Assembly: GCF_900104575.1 (NCBI RefSeq) | Contig: NZ_LT629731.1 | Span: forward strand, 2,863,805 to 2,927,804 | Origin: Bacillus tuaregi | GTDB lineage: Bacteria; Bacillota; Bacilli; Bacillales; Cytobacillaceae | Direction of reading: 5' to 3' | DNA length: 64,000 nt | Shown here: positions 1 through 8,508 of the stretch, one piece after another | How the letters are laid out: each line of letters starts with the position of its first letter | How positions within the stretch are numbered: the stretch's first letter is position 1 | Notes under the pieces: generated by a model | The model's database searches: none | What the model was told of the DNA's origin: nothing | Seen by the model: the letters and a program-made list of their open reading frames with translations, nothing else | Translations under genes and position numbers: made by a program

Positions 1-44
1 TCACGAATGTTGCAATAATAGAAGAAAAGAATCCTGTCACTTTT

Positions 45-941
45 TTACTCCCCCACTCTATTTTCCTTCCCTTTAACAGCAAGATAAAAGGCTTCTATGA
101 TTGGAGTATTTATGTCTCGTTCAGCGGCCTTTTCTAAAATATATCCAAGAATTGCATCTATTTCTGTTGGGCGATTCTCCATTAAATCACGAAGCATTGA
201 GGACTGGTTTTGAGCTGTTTTTTCACAGACAGCTATTACGTTTTGAAAATATTCCTCACTATTAACTAATGACAAACTGGTTTCAATTTCAGCAAATAAA
301 CGTTTAACAATCGCAAAAAAATCAGGATTTTGAATGAGTTCACCGTTATTAACCCCCAAAATGGCAGTTAGTGGATTAATGACAGCATTGACAACTAACT
401 TTTTCGTCAGCATCTTTCCATAATCTTCCTCAAACAAGAATAAGAAGTTATCATCATTCAACATTTTTTTTACTTCCTGACGCATAGGTGATGAATGATG
501 ATAGGCTGCCAGCTTTGTTAATCCAACACCTGTATGTATCACTGTATGAGAGTTTATTTTCAACGCTCCATGCTCCACGGTTCCTAATAATATTTTTCCG
601 TGTAATGGCTCCAAGAGTTTAATGTGCCCCATACCATTCTGCAGGAATATAAGAGTTTTATCTGCCTGACTAAAAGCTGTGAGCTGGTCCATTAAATCAG
701 GTAAATGGTATTGCTTTACAGCAATAAAAGTAACGTCTTCTTCCCCCTGCCATTCAGATATTAATTTAACATCTAATTTTATCTGCTTTTCCTCACCACT
801 GTGCATGAAAGATAATCCGTTTTTCCGTATACGTTCTGCCTGCTCTTGAGAGCGGACATACAAGCAGACAGGATGATGCATATGTAAATAGTAGGAAAAC
901 AATAAACCAATAGACCCGCCGCCGATAATAGCAATTTTCAT
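45..941 (-). CDS. panE: 2-dehydropantoate 2-reductase (ketopantoate reductase)
   Basis: It reduces 2-dehydropantoate to pantoate with NADPH in cytosolic pantothenate/CoA synthesis. The protein has 298 aa, a normal family length. The N-terminus carries the nucleotide-binding glycine loop GGGSIG (about residues 7-12). The segment KKLVVNAVINP (about 180-190) holds the family's catalytic Lys and substrate-binding Asn residues. It sits at the position of B. subtilis ylbQ, left of ylbP. The ribosome site ahead of this ATG is weak (CAGGGT), but the ATG directly precedes the Rossmann strand, so a later start is excluded. The 44 bases to its left hold no recognisable gene. Confidence 0.93.
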   Translation of the reverse strand: MKIAIIGGGSIGLLFSYYLHMHHPVCLYVRSQEQAERIRKNGLSFMHSGEEKQIKLDVKLISEWQGEEDVTFIAVKQYHLPDLMDQLTAFSQADKTLIFLQNGMGHIKLLEPLHGKILLGTVEHGALKINSHTVIHTGVGLTKLAAYHHSSPMRQEVKKMLNDDNFLFLFEEDYGKMLTKKLVVNAVINPLTAILGVNNGELIQNPDFFAIVKRLFAEIETSLSLVNSEEYFQNVIAVCEKTAQNQSSMLRDLMENRPTEIDAILGYILEKAAERDINTPIIEAFYLAVKGKENRVGE

Positions 942-1043
942 ATTGAATACCCTGACCCTTCCCAGCCTCTACTAAAGGGACTAATATTTTTCTCTTCATT
1001 ATTATAAGGGATTTACTATCCATTCGTATAGGAGATTGAAAGA

Positions 1044-1080
1044 GAAAAAGACCCGCTACCATTTATCAGGCAACGGGTGT
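1044..1080 (-). terminator. Terminator after the carboxyltransferase gene
   Basis: On the minus strand an imperfect stem (ACCCGTTGCC against GGTAGCGGGT, two G-U type mismatches) is followed by a run of T. It lies just after the stop of the acyl-CoA carboxyltransferase and before panE, so panE probably has its own promoter. Confidence 0.7.
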
Positions 1081-1085
1081 TTGAC

Positions 1086-2627
1086 CTAAACAGGGTAAAC
1101 CGGATGTTTCCTCGAACTAAAGGTCATTTCTTTCGTTTCATATAGAGCAAACCGCGAAATAAGAAATGTTCTTAACTCATGAGGCGCTATGATGTCATCC
1201 ACAATTAGCTCTGCAGCTAATTTATAAATATCAATTGTTTCTTGATATGCCTTCTCTTTCTCAAGCTTAAACGAAAGTTTTTCCTTTGGATCCTCTAATT
1301 CATTTAGTTTATTAGAATAAACTGCATTCACTGCCGCCTCAGGTCCCATAACAGCAATTTGGGCAGTTGGTAAAGCGACACAGCAATCTGGTTCAAAAGC
1401 TGGACCTGCCATTGCATAAAGACCAGCACCATAAGCTTTTCGGAGAATAACAGAGATTTTTGGTACTGTTGCTGTACTCATAGCTGCTATGAACTTAGCA
1501 CCATGACGAATGATTCCGGCTCTTTCAACCTTTGTACCAATCATAAAGCCAGGTACATCCGTTAAAAACAGCAGCGGAATATGAAAGGCATCGCACAGAG
1601 TAATAAACCGGGCTCCTTTATCGGAAGAGTCAACGAACAAGACGCCCCCTTTTACCTTTGGCTGATTCGCAACAATCCCTACTACCTTTCCATTTATTCT
1701 TGCCAATCCAGTAATTAATTCAGATGCAAATAATCTTTTGATTTCAAAGAAACTATCCTGATCAATTAGCGCATCAATACAATCATACATATTAAAGGGA
1801 ATATTTTGATTTACAGGGATAATTTTTTCTAAATTAATCCCTTCTTTAGGACTCTTCACAGCAACTTCTGCGGGCTTCCCTTTGAAATTAACCGGTAAAT
1901 AGCTTAAATATTGTTGGGCTAGTGTGATTGCCTCTTCTTCATTTTGAACCAATATATCCCCACAGCCGCTAATGGAGCAATGCATATTAGCTCCACCCAT
2001 CTCCTCTAGACTGACCTTTTCACCTATGACCATTTCGGCCATTCTCGGAGAGCCTAAATACATGGAAGCATTCTGTTCAACCATGATGACAAGATCACAA
2101 AAGGCAGGTATATAGGCACCACCAGCAGCTGAAGGACCAAATAATACACAGATTTGCGGTACCATACCAGACAGCTTGACTTGATTATAAAAAATCCGTC
2201 CTGCTCCTCTTCTGTTCGGGAACATCTCTAATTGATCTGTAATCCGGGCACCAGCTGAGTCGACTAAGTATAGAATGGGCACTAGCATTTTTTCTGCTGT
2301 TTCCTGAATGCGAATAATTTTTTCAACTGTACGCGCTCCCCAGGAACCCGCTTTTACCGTCGAATCATTAGCCATTACACATACCGTCTGACCATTAACT
2401 TTCCCTATCCCCGTTACAACACCATCAGCAGGAAGACCTTGTTCTAGACAATTAGCAAATCGTCCATCCTCTTCAAATTGACCTTTATCAAACAAGAGTT
2501 CCAGTCTCCTGCGAACAAAAAGCTTATTCTGTTGTAACAGCTTTTCATGATATTTTTTTGGTCCTCCAGCTTCTAGCTTTTGTCTCCTTTGCTGTAGTAT
2601 TTCAATTAAGGTTTGGATGGTAGTCAT
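1086..2627 (-). CDS. Acyl-CoA carboxylase carboxyltransferase subunit (YngE/MccB-like)
   Basis: This is the carboxyltransferase subunit of a biotin-dependent acyl-CoA carboxylase; it moves CO2 from carboxybiotin to an acyl-CoA. At 513 aa it has the full twin crotonase-fold length. An oxyanion glycine motif GPSAAGGAYIP lies at about 164-174. The stretch MYLGSPRMAEMVIGEKVS resembles methylcrotonyl-CoA carboxylase beta chains and B. subtilis YngE more than propionyl-CoA types. Substrate is inferred only. It follows a free-standing biotin carrier gene by 70 nt in the same direction, so the two likely form an operon. No biotin carboxylase subunit gene is seen in the window, so that subunit must come from elsewhere. 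Confidence 0.85.
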   Translation of the reverse strand: MTTIQTLIEILQQRRQKLEAGGPKKYHEKLLQQNKLFVRRRLELLFDKGQFEEDGRFANCLEQGLPADGVVTGIGKVNGQTVCVMANDSTVKAGSWGARTVEKIIRIQETAEKMLVPILYLVDSAGARITDQLEMFPNRRGAGRIFYNQVKLSGMVPQICVLFGPSAAGGAYIPAFCDLVIMVEQNASMYLGSPRMAEMVIGEKVSLEEMGGANMHCSISGCGDILVQNEEEAITLAQQYLSYLPVNFKGKPAEVAVKSPKEGINLEKIIPVNQNIPFNMYDCIDALIDQDSFFEIKRLFASELITGLARINGKVVGIVANQPKVKGGVLFVDSSDKGARFITLCDAFHIPLLFLTDVPGFMIGTKVERAGIIRHGAKFIAAMSTATVPKISVILRKAYGAGLYAMAGPAFEPDCCVALPTAQIAVMGPEAAVNAVYSNKLNELEDPKEKLSFKLEKEKAYQETIDIYKLAAELIVDDIIAPHELRTFLISRFALYETKEMTFSSRKHPVYPV

Positions 2628-2697
2628 AATCCCGCTTCCTTTCAGATTAAGTAACCTTTACCGACAGCTTTTTTCAAGTCTTCCTTTTAACGGTAGA

Positions 2698-2910
2698 CTA
2701 GCTTAAGGTCAATAGCACATCTCCTTCATTAACAAAGTCACCCACCGTAACGAGGATATTCGTAACCTCTCCAGCTTCTCCACTTTCAATCGGGATTGCC
2801 ATCTTCATGGACTCTAAGACAAGGACCTCCTGACCCGCTGAAATCCGATCTCCTTTTTGGATCGATATCATTAAGACAGTCCCAGCCATTATCGCTTTAA
2901 TTTCCTTCAT
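2698..2910 (-). CDS. Biotin/lipoyl attachment protein (BLAP-type biotin carrier)
   Basis: A 70-aa free-standing biotinyl carrier domain. The biotinylation motif ESMKMA is present, with the modified Lys at about residue 36. The fold ends with the usual GDVLLTL strand. The start at 2910 is chosen because AAAGGGGG lies 5-6 nt upstream; a longer reading frame to 3012 has no ribosome site and a non-homologous AT-rich N-terminus. It is the first gene of a two-gene unit with the carboxyltransferase. B. subtilis has a similar carrier (YngHB) next to YngE in a leucine-degradation cluster. The partner here is inferred from adjacency. Confidence 0.85.
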   Translation of the reverse strand: MKEIKAIMAGTVLMISIQKGDRISAGQEVLVLESMKMAIPIESGEAGEVTNILVTVGDFVNEGDVLLTLS

Positions 2911-3107
2911 TGTATTACCCCCTTTATTCATCTTTTTTATATTTTGTAACCGTTTTCTGACTACAAAGCAGAATTTTTCAAATAAATAGTATATAATAAT
3001 ACTTACAAACATTATTAATTTATTTAAGTTTAAAACACTTTATTTCTATACGTATTCATTTTAATCAATTTACATGCAATGTTTGCTTCAAAAGGGGGAT
3101 GAGATCA

Positions 3108-3581
3108 ATGGCGATTGAAATTATTAAACTAAAGGTCAATTACAAAACTCTTGAGGAATTTAAGAAATTCAAGGAATATGGCATTCAGGAGCTCTCCATG
3201 ACAGAAGATTTAGAGGCGAATATTATTGAAAATGATAGCGAATCACCTTTTTACGGTATTTTTTTTGGTGATAAGCTTGTTGCCAGAATGAGTGTATATC
3301 AGGTAAATGCTAAGTATAATCGTTATTTTGAGCCGCCAGTAGATTATTTAGAAATTTGGAAGCTAGAAGTTCTTTCTGAATACCAAGGAAGAGGCTATGG
3401 GACGGCACTGGTAGAATTCGCCAAAAGGTTTGGCATGCCGATTAAGACAAACCCAAGAATTAAATCGAGAAGCTTTTGGGAGAAGATGGGGTTCCAATCT
3501 GTTAACTATGAGATGGATCGAGATTTAGGAGAAAATCCACTCATTTGGCACCCAAATGGGGTAATGGAAGCTACAAGCTAA
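3108..3581 (+). CDS. ylbP: GNAT family N-acetyltransferase YlbP
   Basis: A GNAT-fold acetyltransferase of 157 aa; substrate unknown. The acetyl-CoA binding signature is seen in VLSEYQGRGYGTALVEFA (Q/RxxGxG/A loop). The preceding strand YLEIWKLEV matches the beta-4 strand position. The start at 3108 is preceded by AAAGGGGG at a normal distance; an ATG nine bases earlier lies inside that ribosome site and is unlikely. It is divergent from the biotin carrier gene and keeps the B. subtilis ylbQ-ylbP-ylbO neighbourhood. Confidence 0.88.
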   Translation: MAIEIIKLKVNYKTLEEFKKFKEYGIQELSMTEDLEANIIENDSESPFYGIFFGDKLVARMSVYQVNAKYNRYFEPPVDYLEIWKLEVLSEYQGRGYGTALVEFAKRFGMPIKTNPRIKSRSFWEKMGFQSVNYEMDRDLGENPLIWHPNGVMEATS

Positions 3582-3586
3582 TCAAA

Positions 3587-3625
3587 AAAACAAGCAGACA
3601 AGGCATTGTCCGCTTGTTTTTTTAT
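3587..3625. terminator. Bidirectional terminator ylbP/ylbO
   Basis: Stem AAACAAGC..GACAA pairs with TTGTC..GCTTGTTT across GGCA, with A-rich and T-rich flanks, between two convergent genes. It serves both strands and touches the ylbO stop codon. Confidence 0.85.
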
Positions 3626-4260
3626 TTATCAAGTTTCTCCAAATTTCCGTTTTTATCCATTTGAAAGCGGACCTTTTGTGCAAATTCCTCCTCTTTTAGA
3701 ACCACCATTTTCCTCGCTCTTTCCATAATTTCAATTAAAGCCTTATAATCATGCTCCATTTCGTAGAGTTCTTTCGACAAGCGATCATTTTCCGCCGAAA
3801 TATCGTGGAGCTTCTGTTCGAGCGTCATTAATTTTGTTTTGTAAAGCGAAAGATTTTCCTGATAATCTTTAGAATTTTGCGCACGATCATATAGTTTGTT
3901 CAAATAGACTACTAAATCTTCAAAAGTTATTTCCTTCATAGACGGTTGGAATGTTTCTTCTGTCTTTTCAGGTGGATTAATCGCCGCCTCTGTTCCTCCA
4001 TGATTGACATCGTTTTTGACAACGGGACCTCTCTTAGCATCTTTTCGTTGTCTTTTAGCCAACTCAATACCGGACTTATATTGTTTTCTAATGGATGAAT
4101 TCCAGCGAAAACCGCAGGCTGCGGCGGTTCTTGACAGCCGCTTTCCAACTTCCTCAAAGGCTTGCAGCTGTGTTCCACCTTCACGAATATGGCGAAGTAC
4201 TACCTCAGCAAGAAGCAAATCCTCATCCTGTGTCCAAGCATCCTGTCGTGTAGTTGACAT
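3622..4260 (-). CDS. ylbO: RsfA-family sporulation transcription factor YlbO
   Basis: A 212-aa DNA-binding protein. The N-terminal 60 residues form a Myb/SANT-like domain (TRQDAWTQDEDLLLAEVVLR and the later CGFRWNSSIRKQY), as in RsfA-family prespore regulators. A Lys/Arg-rich linker follows. Residues about 135-200 form a coiled coil rich in Leu, Glu and Lys. In B. subtilis, family members modulate sigma-F/sigma-G gene expression; a sporulation role here is by homology only. It ends at a shared terminator with ylbP. Confidence 0.85.
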   Translation of the reverse strand: MSTTRQDAWTQDEDLLLAEVVLRHIREGGTQLQAFEEVGKRLSRTAAACGFRWNSSIRKQYKSGIELAKRQRKDAKRGPVVKNDVNHGGTEAAINPPEKTEETFQPSMKEITFEDLVVYLNKLYDRAQNSKDYQENLSLYKTKLMTLEQKLHDISAENDRLSKELYEMEHDYKALIEIMERARKMVVLKEEEFAQKVRFQMDKNGNLEKLDK

Positions 4261-4355
4261 CAGAAAATCCCTCCTAGTCTTTTTTTATTCATACATATGC
4301 TTCTACTAGAAAAGATAGACTGATATCATACCAGTTTTCATTGATTTCTTGAACT

Positions 4356-5114
4356 TTACTTTTTATTAAGAAAATTCTCTACCTGCTTGTGATGTGCATC
4401 TTGTTCCCATAACATTGCACAGCTCCTTACTTCCTCTTCAATTCTTTCAATCACTCCACTTTCCTTCCACCTTCTAATCAGGATTTCTTTATAGGCAGAG
4501 GTAACCCCAGATTCCAGCTTCAGAATTTGGCTAACAAACCTTTGTAGTCCAGCCTGTGCATCTCCTTCATACACATCATCCACAAAGCCAAGCTCCTTTA
4601 GCTCATCTGTATAATAGAGACCAGCCTCCATGAGCATCTTCAACCCTTTCGCCGGCGCTAGCTTTTCAAGAATCATCGTACCACCGCCCCAGCCAGTCGT
4701 AATCGCTAATGTTCCCTGGATAAAGCCTGCTTTAATTCCCTTTCTAGCAATTCGGAAATCACAAGCGGCCGCTATCTCACAGCCACCCCCCACAGCTGTT
4801 CCGTTTAATACAGCAATCGTTGGCTTTGGCAAAAGAAACACATCCGTTAAAACCTGAGACATTTTTGACAGCATTCCATATGCCTCTTCTTCCGTATGTA
4901 ATTGATGAAATACCGATAGGTCTCCTCCTGAGCAAAAAGCTCGGTCACCAGCTCCTGTAATCACAAAAGCCTTTACATCTTGATCATAGGCCTGTTCAAC
5001 AGCCTTTTGCAATCCATTAATGATTTCATCATTAACCGCATTCCTTTTATCCGCTCTATTAATCGTAAATACTAGAAGCCCGTCCTCGCTTTTTTGAATC
5101 AAATAAGGTTCCAT
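4356..5114 (-). CDS. Enoyl-CoA hydratase/isomerase family protein
   Basis: A 252-aa crotonase-fold protein. The CoA-binding and oxyanion parts are present: FCSGGDL near 63 and NGTAVGGGCEIAAACDFR near 104-121, which keeps the first catalytic-type Glu. The place of the second glutamate in true hydratases reads KAGFIQGTLAITTGWGGG with no Glu, so hydration activity is uncertain; decarboxylase or thioesterase roles exist in such divergent members. It stands between ylbO and rpmF, where B. subtilis has no such gene, and near a carboxyltransferase/biotin carrier pair, suggesting a role in acyl-CoA metabolism. Confidence 0.82.
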   Translation of the reverse strand: MEPYLIQKSEDGLLVFTINRADKRNAVNDEIINGLQKAVEQAYDQDVKAFVITGAGDRAFCSGGDLSVFHQLHTEEEAYGMLSKMSQVLTDVFLLPKPTIAVLNGTAVGGGCEIAAACDFRIARKGIKAGFIQGTLAITTGWGGGTMILEKLAPAKGLKMLMEAGLYYTDELKELGFVDDVYEGDAQAGLQRFVSQILKLESGVTSAYKEILIRRWKESGVIERIEEEVRSCAMLWEQDAHHKQVENFLNKK

Positions 5115-5190
5115 CTAGCCTACCTCCCATTCTTTTTCATTATGTAGCTTTTCATATTGGTTCCTTTTTATCTTATTCTTTAAAACAACA

Positions 5191-5222
5191 AAAGCACAAG
5201 AACATTTTTGTTCTTGTGCTTT
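5191..5222 (-). terminator. Terminator after rpmF
   Basis: A perfect 14-bp stem (AAAGCACAAGAACA with its complement, TTTT loop) lies just downstream of rpmF, ending the ylbN-rpmF transcript; the same hairpin could work on the other strand. Confidence 0.85.
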
Positions 5223-5239
5223 CATTCTACACGGTAGAA

Positions 5240-5413
5240 TTAGTCGTTAACTACTTCCTTGCCTTTGTATGTTCCGCATGCTTTACATACGCGGTGAGCA
5301 AGTTTCATTTCACCACAGTTTGGGCATTCTGTCATACCTGGCACCTGTAATTTAAAATGTGTACGACGCTTTCTTTTCGCAGTTTTTGATGTTCTTCTAA
5401 AAGGTACAGCCAT
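5240..5413 (-). CDS. rpmF: 50S ribosomal protein L32
   Basis: Ribosomal protein L32 of the large subunit, 57 aa. The basic N-terminus [17 protein letters not shown] is typical. A four-cysteine zinc ribbon is present (CPNC near 30-33 and CKAC near 43-46), i.e. the zinc-binding form. The start at 5413 is preferred over an in-frame GTG three codons upstream because that GTG lies inside the ribosome site GGAGGTG. It follows ylbN in the same operon, the usual arrangement in bacteria for L32 and the DUF177 protein. Confidence 0.97.
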   Translation of the reverse strand: MAVPFRRTSKTAKRKRRTHFKLQVPGMTECPNCGEMKLAHRVCKACGTYKGKEVVND

Positions 5414-5495
5414 TATTCCCACCTCCTTAAAGAGTATTAAGAAAGTTGCGAAGACCTTCCATCTAAATCTTCAACTGCCTCTTTTCTCCTCCTGA

Positions 5496-6020
5496 TTATG
5501 AATCAGAAGATTGATCATCTTGATCAAAAAATTTAGCAAGCCCAGCTAGACGAGGGTCAATTTTGTCTTTCTTATCATGTTCATGAATCACTTCCCAATC
5601 TTTACCAGATTGAGGAGCACCTTCTTCCGTGCTGTCTTCACAGAAAACTTGCATTGGGACTTCAAGTAATAAAATTTCATGTATAATTGGCATTACGTCA
5701 ATTACATCATTTTTTACTTGATGAACCTCCTCATCGCTTTCGTAATCATAGCCATTCAGAAGGAATGTTTCGGTTGTTTCAACATTAATTGGATAATTCA
5801 CGTCAACTAACGTACGAGAACAAGGAAGAATTAAAAAACCGTTTATCCTTAAATGAAAGGTCACTTTTGATGAACTAATATCAGCATAGCCTGTAATATG
5901 CATAGGCGATACTTTTCGAATCGATGAGTCGATTTTCATTATTTCATCAGCCTGCACCATTTCATCTATTGGAAATTCCTTACTTCGATGTTTCTGTAAC
6001 TGACTTAAAGTCCATTTCAT
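5496..6020 (-). CDS. ylbN: YlbN, DUF177/YceD family protein
   Basis: A 174-aa acidic protein of the YceD/DUF177 family, almost always encoded just before rpmF and linked in other organisms to 23S rRNA/ribosome biogenesis. Recognised by its position, length and the C-terminal conserved DPRLAGLAKFF segment near 155-165. The start at 6020 has GGGGTGA six bases upstream; an in-frame GTG at 6029 overlaps this ribosome site. It is first in the ylbN-rpmF unit and is served by a consensus sigma-A promoter at 6048-6076. Confidence 0.88.
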   Translation of the reverse strand: MKWTLSQLQKHRSKEFPIDEMVQADEIMKIDSSIRKVSPMHITGYADISSSKVTFHLRINGFLILPCSRTLVDVNYPINVETTETFLLNGYDYESDEEVHQVKNDVIDVMPIIHEILLLEVPMQVFCEDSTEEGAPQSGKDWEVIHEHDKKDKIDPRLAGLAKFFDQDDQSSDS

Positions 6021-6047
6021 TCGAATCACCCCAAGGCAACAAAGGTA

Positions 6048-6076
6048 ATTATAGCTTTCATATAATTATTTGTCAA
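6048..6076 (-). promoter_or_regulatory. Consensus sigma-A promoter of ylbN-rpmF
   Basis: On the minus strand a perfect -35 TTGACA (6071-6076) and a perfect -10 TATAAT (6048-6053) are spaced by exactly 17 bp, 28 bases ahead of the ylbN start codon. This is the strongest promoter seen in the window, fitting a ribosomal protein gene. Confidence 0.9.
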
Positions 6077-6228
6077 TATTATTTCTTTACAGTAAAACCA
6101 GCTATAACATAAGATTTGTACATACTATAGTAGTTTACCCTAATAAGTTGTTTACAACCACCATTTAGATTAAAATGGTAAAAAAATCCGGTTTTAAATT
6201 TGTGCAAGAAAAAAGGAGTAGTGAATAA

Positions 6229-7473
6229 ATGAAAGCAGTTGGAGTAGTTGTTGAATATAACCCATTCCACCATGGACATGCTTATCATGTTGAATCTGCC
6301 AAAAAGGCAACAGGGGCAAACGTTGTGATAGCAGCTATGAGTGGGAATTTCTTACAAAGAGGTGAACCCGCCATGGTCTCAAAATGGACTCGGACCGAAA
6401 TGGCCTTAAAGGGAGGAATTGATATTGTCTTTGAACTTCCCTATTCCTTTGCCGTTCAAAAAGCAGATACATTTGCTGTTGGCGCTGTTTCCCTATTAGC
6501 TGAAGCAGGCTGTGATTCCATTTGTTTTGGCAGTGAATCTGGCAACATTAACACCTTTTACCAAACCTATCACTTTCTCAGTAGAAACCAGGAAGCATAT
6601 AACCATAATATTAAACATTTTATCGATAAGGGATACAGTTATCCAAAGGCTTCGTCTATGGCATTCCAAGCGATAGCACCTGCAAATGATTTGATTGACC
6701 TTAGCTTACCTAATAATATTCTTGGCTTTCAGTATGTTAAAGCAGCTGAAGCAAGAAAGTATCCTGTGAAAATGGTGACAATCGCTAGAAAAAATGCGAA
6801 TTATCATGATGAACATTTTACTTCTGCTTCGATTGCAAGCGCAACAAGTATTCGTAAAGCGTTATTTTCAAACGATAGCACGTTAGCAGGTATTCAATCC
6901 TACGTCCCCATCGATACTTTTGAAGGATTACAACGATATCAAGAAGACTATGGTGACTTTCATGACTGGAATATGTATTGGTCTTATCTACGGTTCAACC
7001 TGCTACAATTAAGTTCCACTGAACTTAAAGAGATATATGAAGTAGAGGAAGGAATTGAAAATCGCCTATTTTCACTTGCACTTAAATGTGAAACCTTCCC
7101 ACAATTTATGAAGGCCTTAAAAACAAAGCGTTATACCTGGACACGTCTACAAAGAATGCTGACACATATTCTCACTCACTCAACCAAGAGTGAAATGACT
7201 GCTGATAGCCATATCACCTATTTACGTTTGTTAGGAATGACCGAAACAGGTCGTAACTATTTAAATCAGTTAAAAAAGACCTGTCAAATTCCTATAATTT
7301 CAAAACGATCTTCCTTTACCAATCAACAAATTCAGACGGATACAAAAGCAGCTAGAATTTACGCGATGGGATTGCCGGAAAAGTATAGACAAAAGGCAAT
7401 TGAATTGGAATTTAATCAGAAGCCAATCTATTTACAAAATCATAGTAGCGAGCAAAAAAATAAAGCGATATAG
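6229..7473 (+). CDS. tmcAL: tRNA(Met) cytidine acetate ligase TmcAL (YlbM)
   Basis: It makes N4-acetylcytidine at the wobble position of elongator tRNA-Met, using acetate and ATP. Length 414 aa, as in B. subtilis YlbM. The nucleotidyltransferase HxGH motif is seen in VVEYNPFHHGHAYHV (residues about 6-20). SGNFLQRGEPAMVSKW follows and is typical of the family. AAGGAG stands upstream of the ATG at 6229. It is divergent from ylbN-rpmF and convergent with ylbL, with which it shares a terminator. Confidence 0.93.
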   Translation: MKAVGVVVEYNPFHHGHAYHVESAKKATGANVVIAAMSGNFLQRGEPAMVSKWTRTEMALKGGIDIVFELPYSFAVQKADTFAVGAVSLLAEAGCDSICFGSESGNINTFYQTYHFLSRNQEAYNHNIKHFIDKGYSYPKASSMAFQAIAPANDLIDLSLPNNILGFQYVKAAEARKYPVKMVTIARKNANYHDEHFTSASIASATSIRKALFSNDSTLAGIQSYVPIDTFEGLQRYQEDYGDFHDWNMYWSYLRFNLLQLSSTELKEIYEVEEGIENRLFSLALKCETFPQFMKALKTKRYTWTRLQRMLTHILTHSTKSEMTADSHITYLRLLGMTETGRNYLNQLKKTCQIPIISKRSSFTNQQIQTDTKAARIYAMGLPEKYRQKAIELEFNQKPIYLQNHSSEQKNKAI

Positions 7474-7488
7474 GTCGCTTTATTTTTT
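7455..7488. terminator. Bidirectional terminator tmcAL/ylbL
   Basis: Perfect 14-bp stem (AAAAAATAAAGCGA with its complement) around TATAGG, overlapping the last codons of both convergent genes. Confidence 0.88.
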
Positions 7489-8508
7489 GGGGCTTAATTT
7501 TTCTAAATAACTAACTGCTTCATCAAATGTATCAACCGGAATAATTTTCATATCTGTACCAATATTTTTTGCGGTTTGGACTGCAACAAGGTAATTAGAG
7601 CTCTTACTCCCCGCTTCATTCGGAGCAAGAAAAATATCAGCTCCAGCCTTATCTGCTGCAATGACCTTTTGCTCAATCCCACCAATTTTCCCAACTGTTC
7701 CATCAGGTGAAATAGTTCCAGTTCCAGCTATCTCATAGCCCTTTGTTAAATCAAGCTTGGTTAATTGATTATAAATTTCAAGCGAAAACATAAATCCTGC
7801 AGAAGGACCACCTATTTCATCCGTTTTCATATGAACAGCAGGGTCTACCAATAATTCCTTATCATCAACCAGCCCGATACCTATCCCGACTCTTTCCTTA
7901 TTTTCATTATCTTTAAACGCTTCCACCATAAGGCTTACTTCATTAATTTTATTGTTTCTTTCATACGTGAGCGTAACCTGCTCGCCTGCTTCTAAGCGGC
8001 TTACATAGGTGATAAATTCTTCAGAAGAACTAAATTCAAGATCATCCACTTTAAAAATACGGTCAGCAGCTTTTAATTTTCCATCGGCAGGCATGTCTGG
8101 TACAACATGAAGAACATAGACCCCCTTATAATGATAATCTATGGGAATTCCCGCTTTTTTATAAGCTACCTCGATGGCGGCAGCTTTAGAAGAATCCATT
8201 AGATGCAATTGGCGGATATTGTACTCTTCATCTGTTTCATTCTCTGCTCGAATATCATCCATTGGATACACTTCTACGTAATCCATAAATTTTGCTGTTA
8301 TGTAGGAATATATATTAGCTCTACCCATTCTAACGGTTGTAAGCATAAAACTTCCTTTTTCATCATATCCGTCCTTCACCTCTATAATTGGCTCAAGCTC
8401 CTTTGCCATACCCGGCTTGGAAACATAGTAAGGCAGATAATAAAAAGAAGATACAAGGAAAAGAAATGCTATTATAAGAAGGATACGTATGATGTTTGTT
8501 TTTTTCAC
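7480..8508 (-). CDS. ylbL: PDZ/Lon-type membrane serine protease YlbL (DdcP)
   Basis: A membrane-anchored protease that in B. subtilis helps remove the cell-division inhibitor YneA during recovery from DNA damage. One N-terminal membrane segment is seen (IIRILLIIAFLFLVSSFYY). A PDZ domain lies at about 120-200, and a Lon-like domain carries the Ser/Lys dyad: Ser in GGPSAGFMFSL and Lys in the GTVGKIGGIEQKV region. The GTG start at 8508 is chosen because it overlaps the ylbK stop as GTGA, the usual coupling arrangement, with GGGAGGAG upstream. An extension to 8529 would run through that ribosome site. Confidence 0.9.
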   Translation of the reverse strand: MKKTNIIRILLIIAFLFLVSSFYYLPYYVSKPGMAKELEPIIEVKDGYDEKGSFMLTTVRMGRANIYSYITAKFMDYVEVYPMDDIRAENETDEEYNIRQLHLMDSSKAAAIEVAYKKAGIPIDYHYKGVYVLHVVPDMPADGKLKAADRIFKVDDLEFSSSEEFITYVSRLEAGEQVTLTYERNNKINEVSLMVEAFKDNENKERVGIGIGLVDDKELLVDPAVHMKTDEIGGPSAGFMFSLEIYNQLTKLDLTKGYEIAGTGTISPDGTVGKIGGIEQKVIAADKAGADIFLAPNEAGSKSSNYLVAVQTAKNIGTDMKIIPVDTFDEAVSYLEKLSPKK

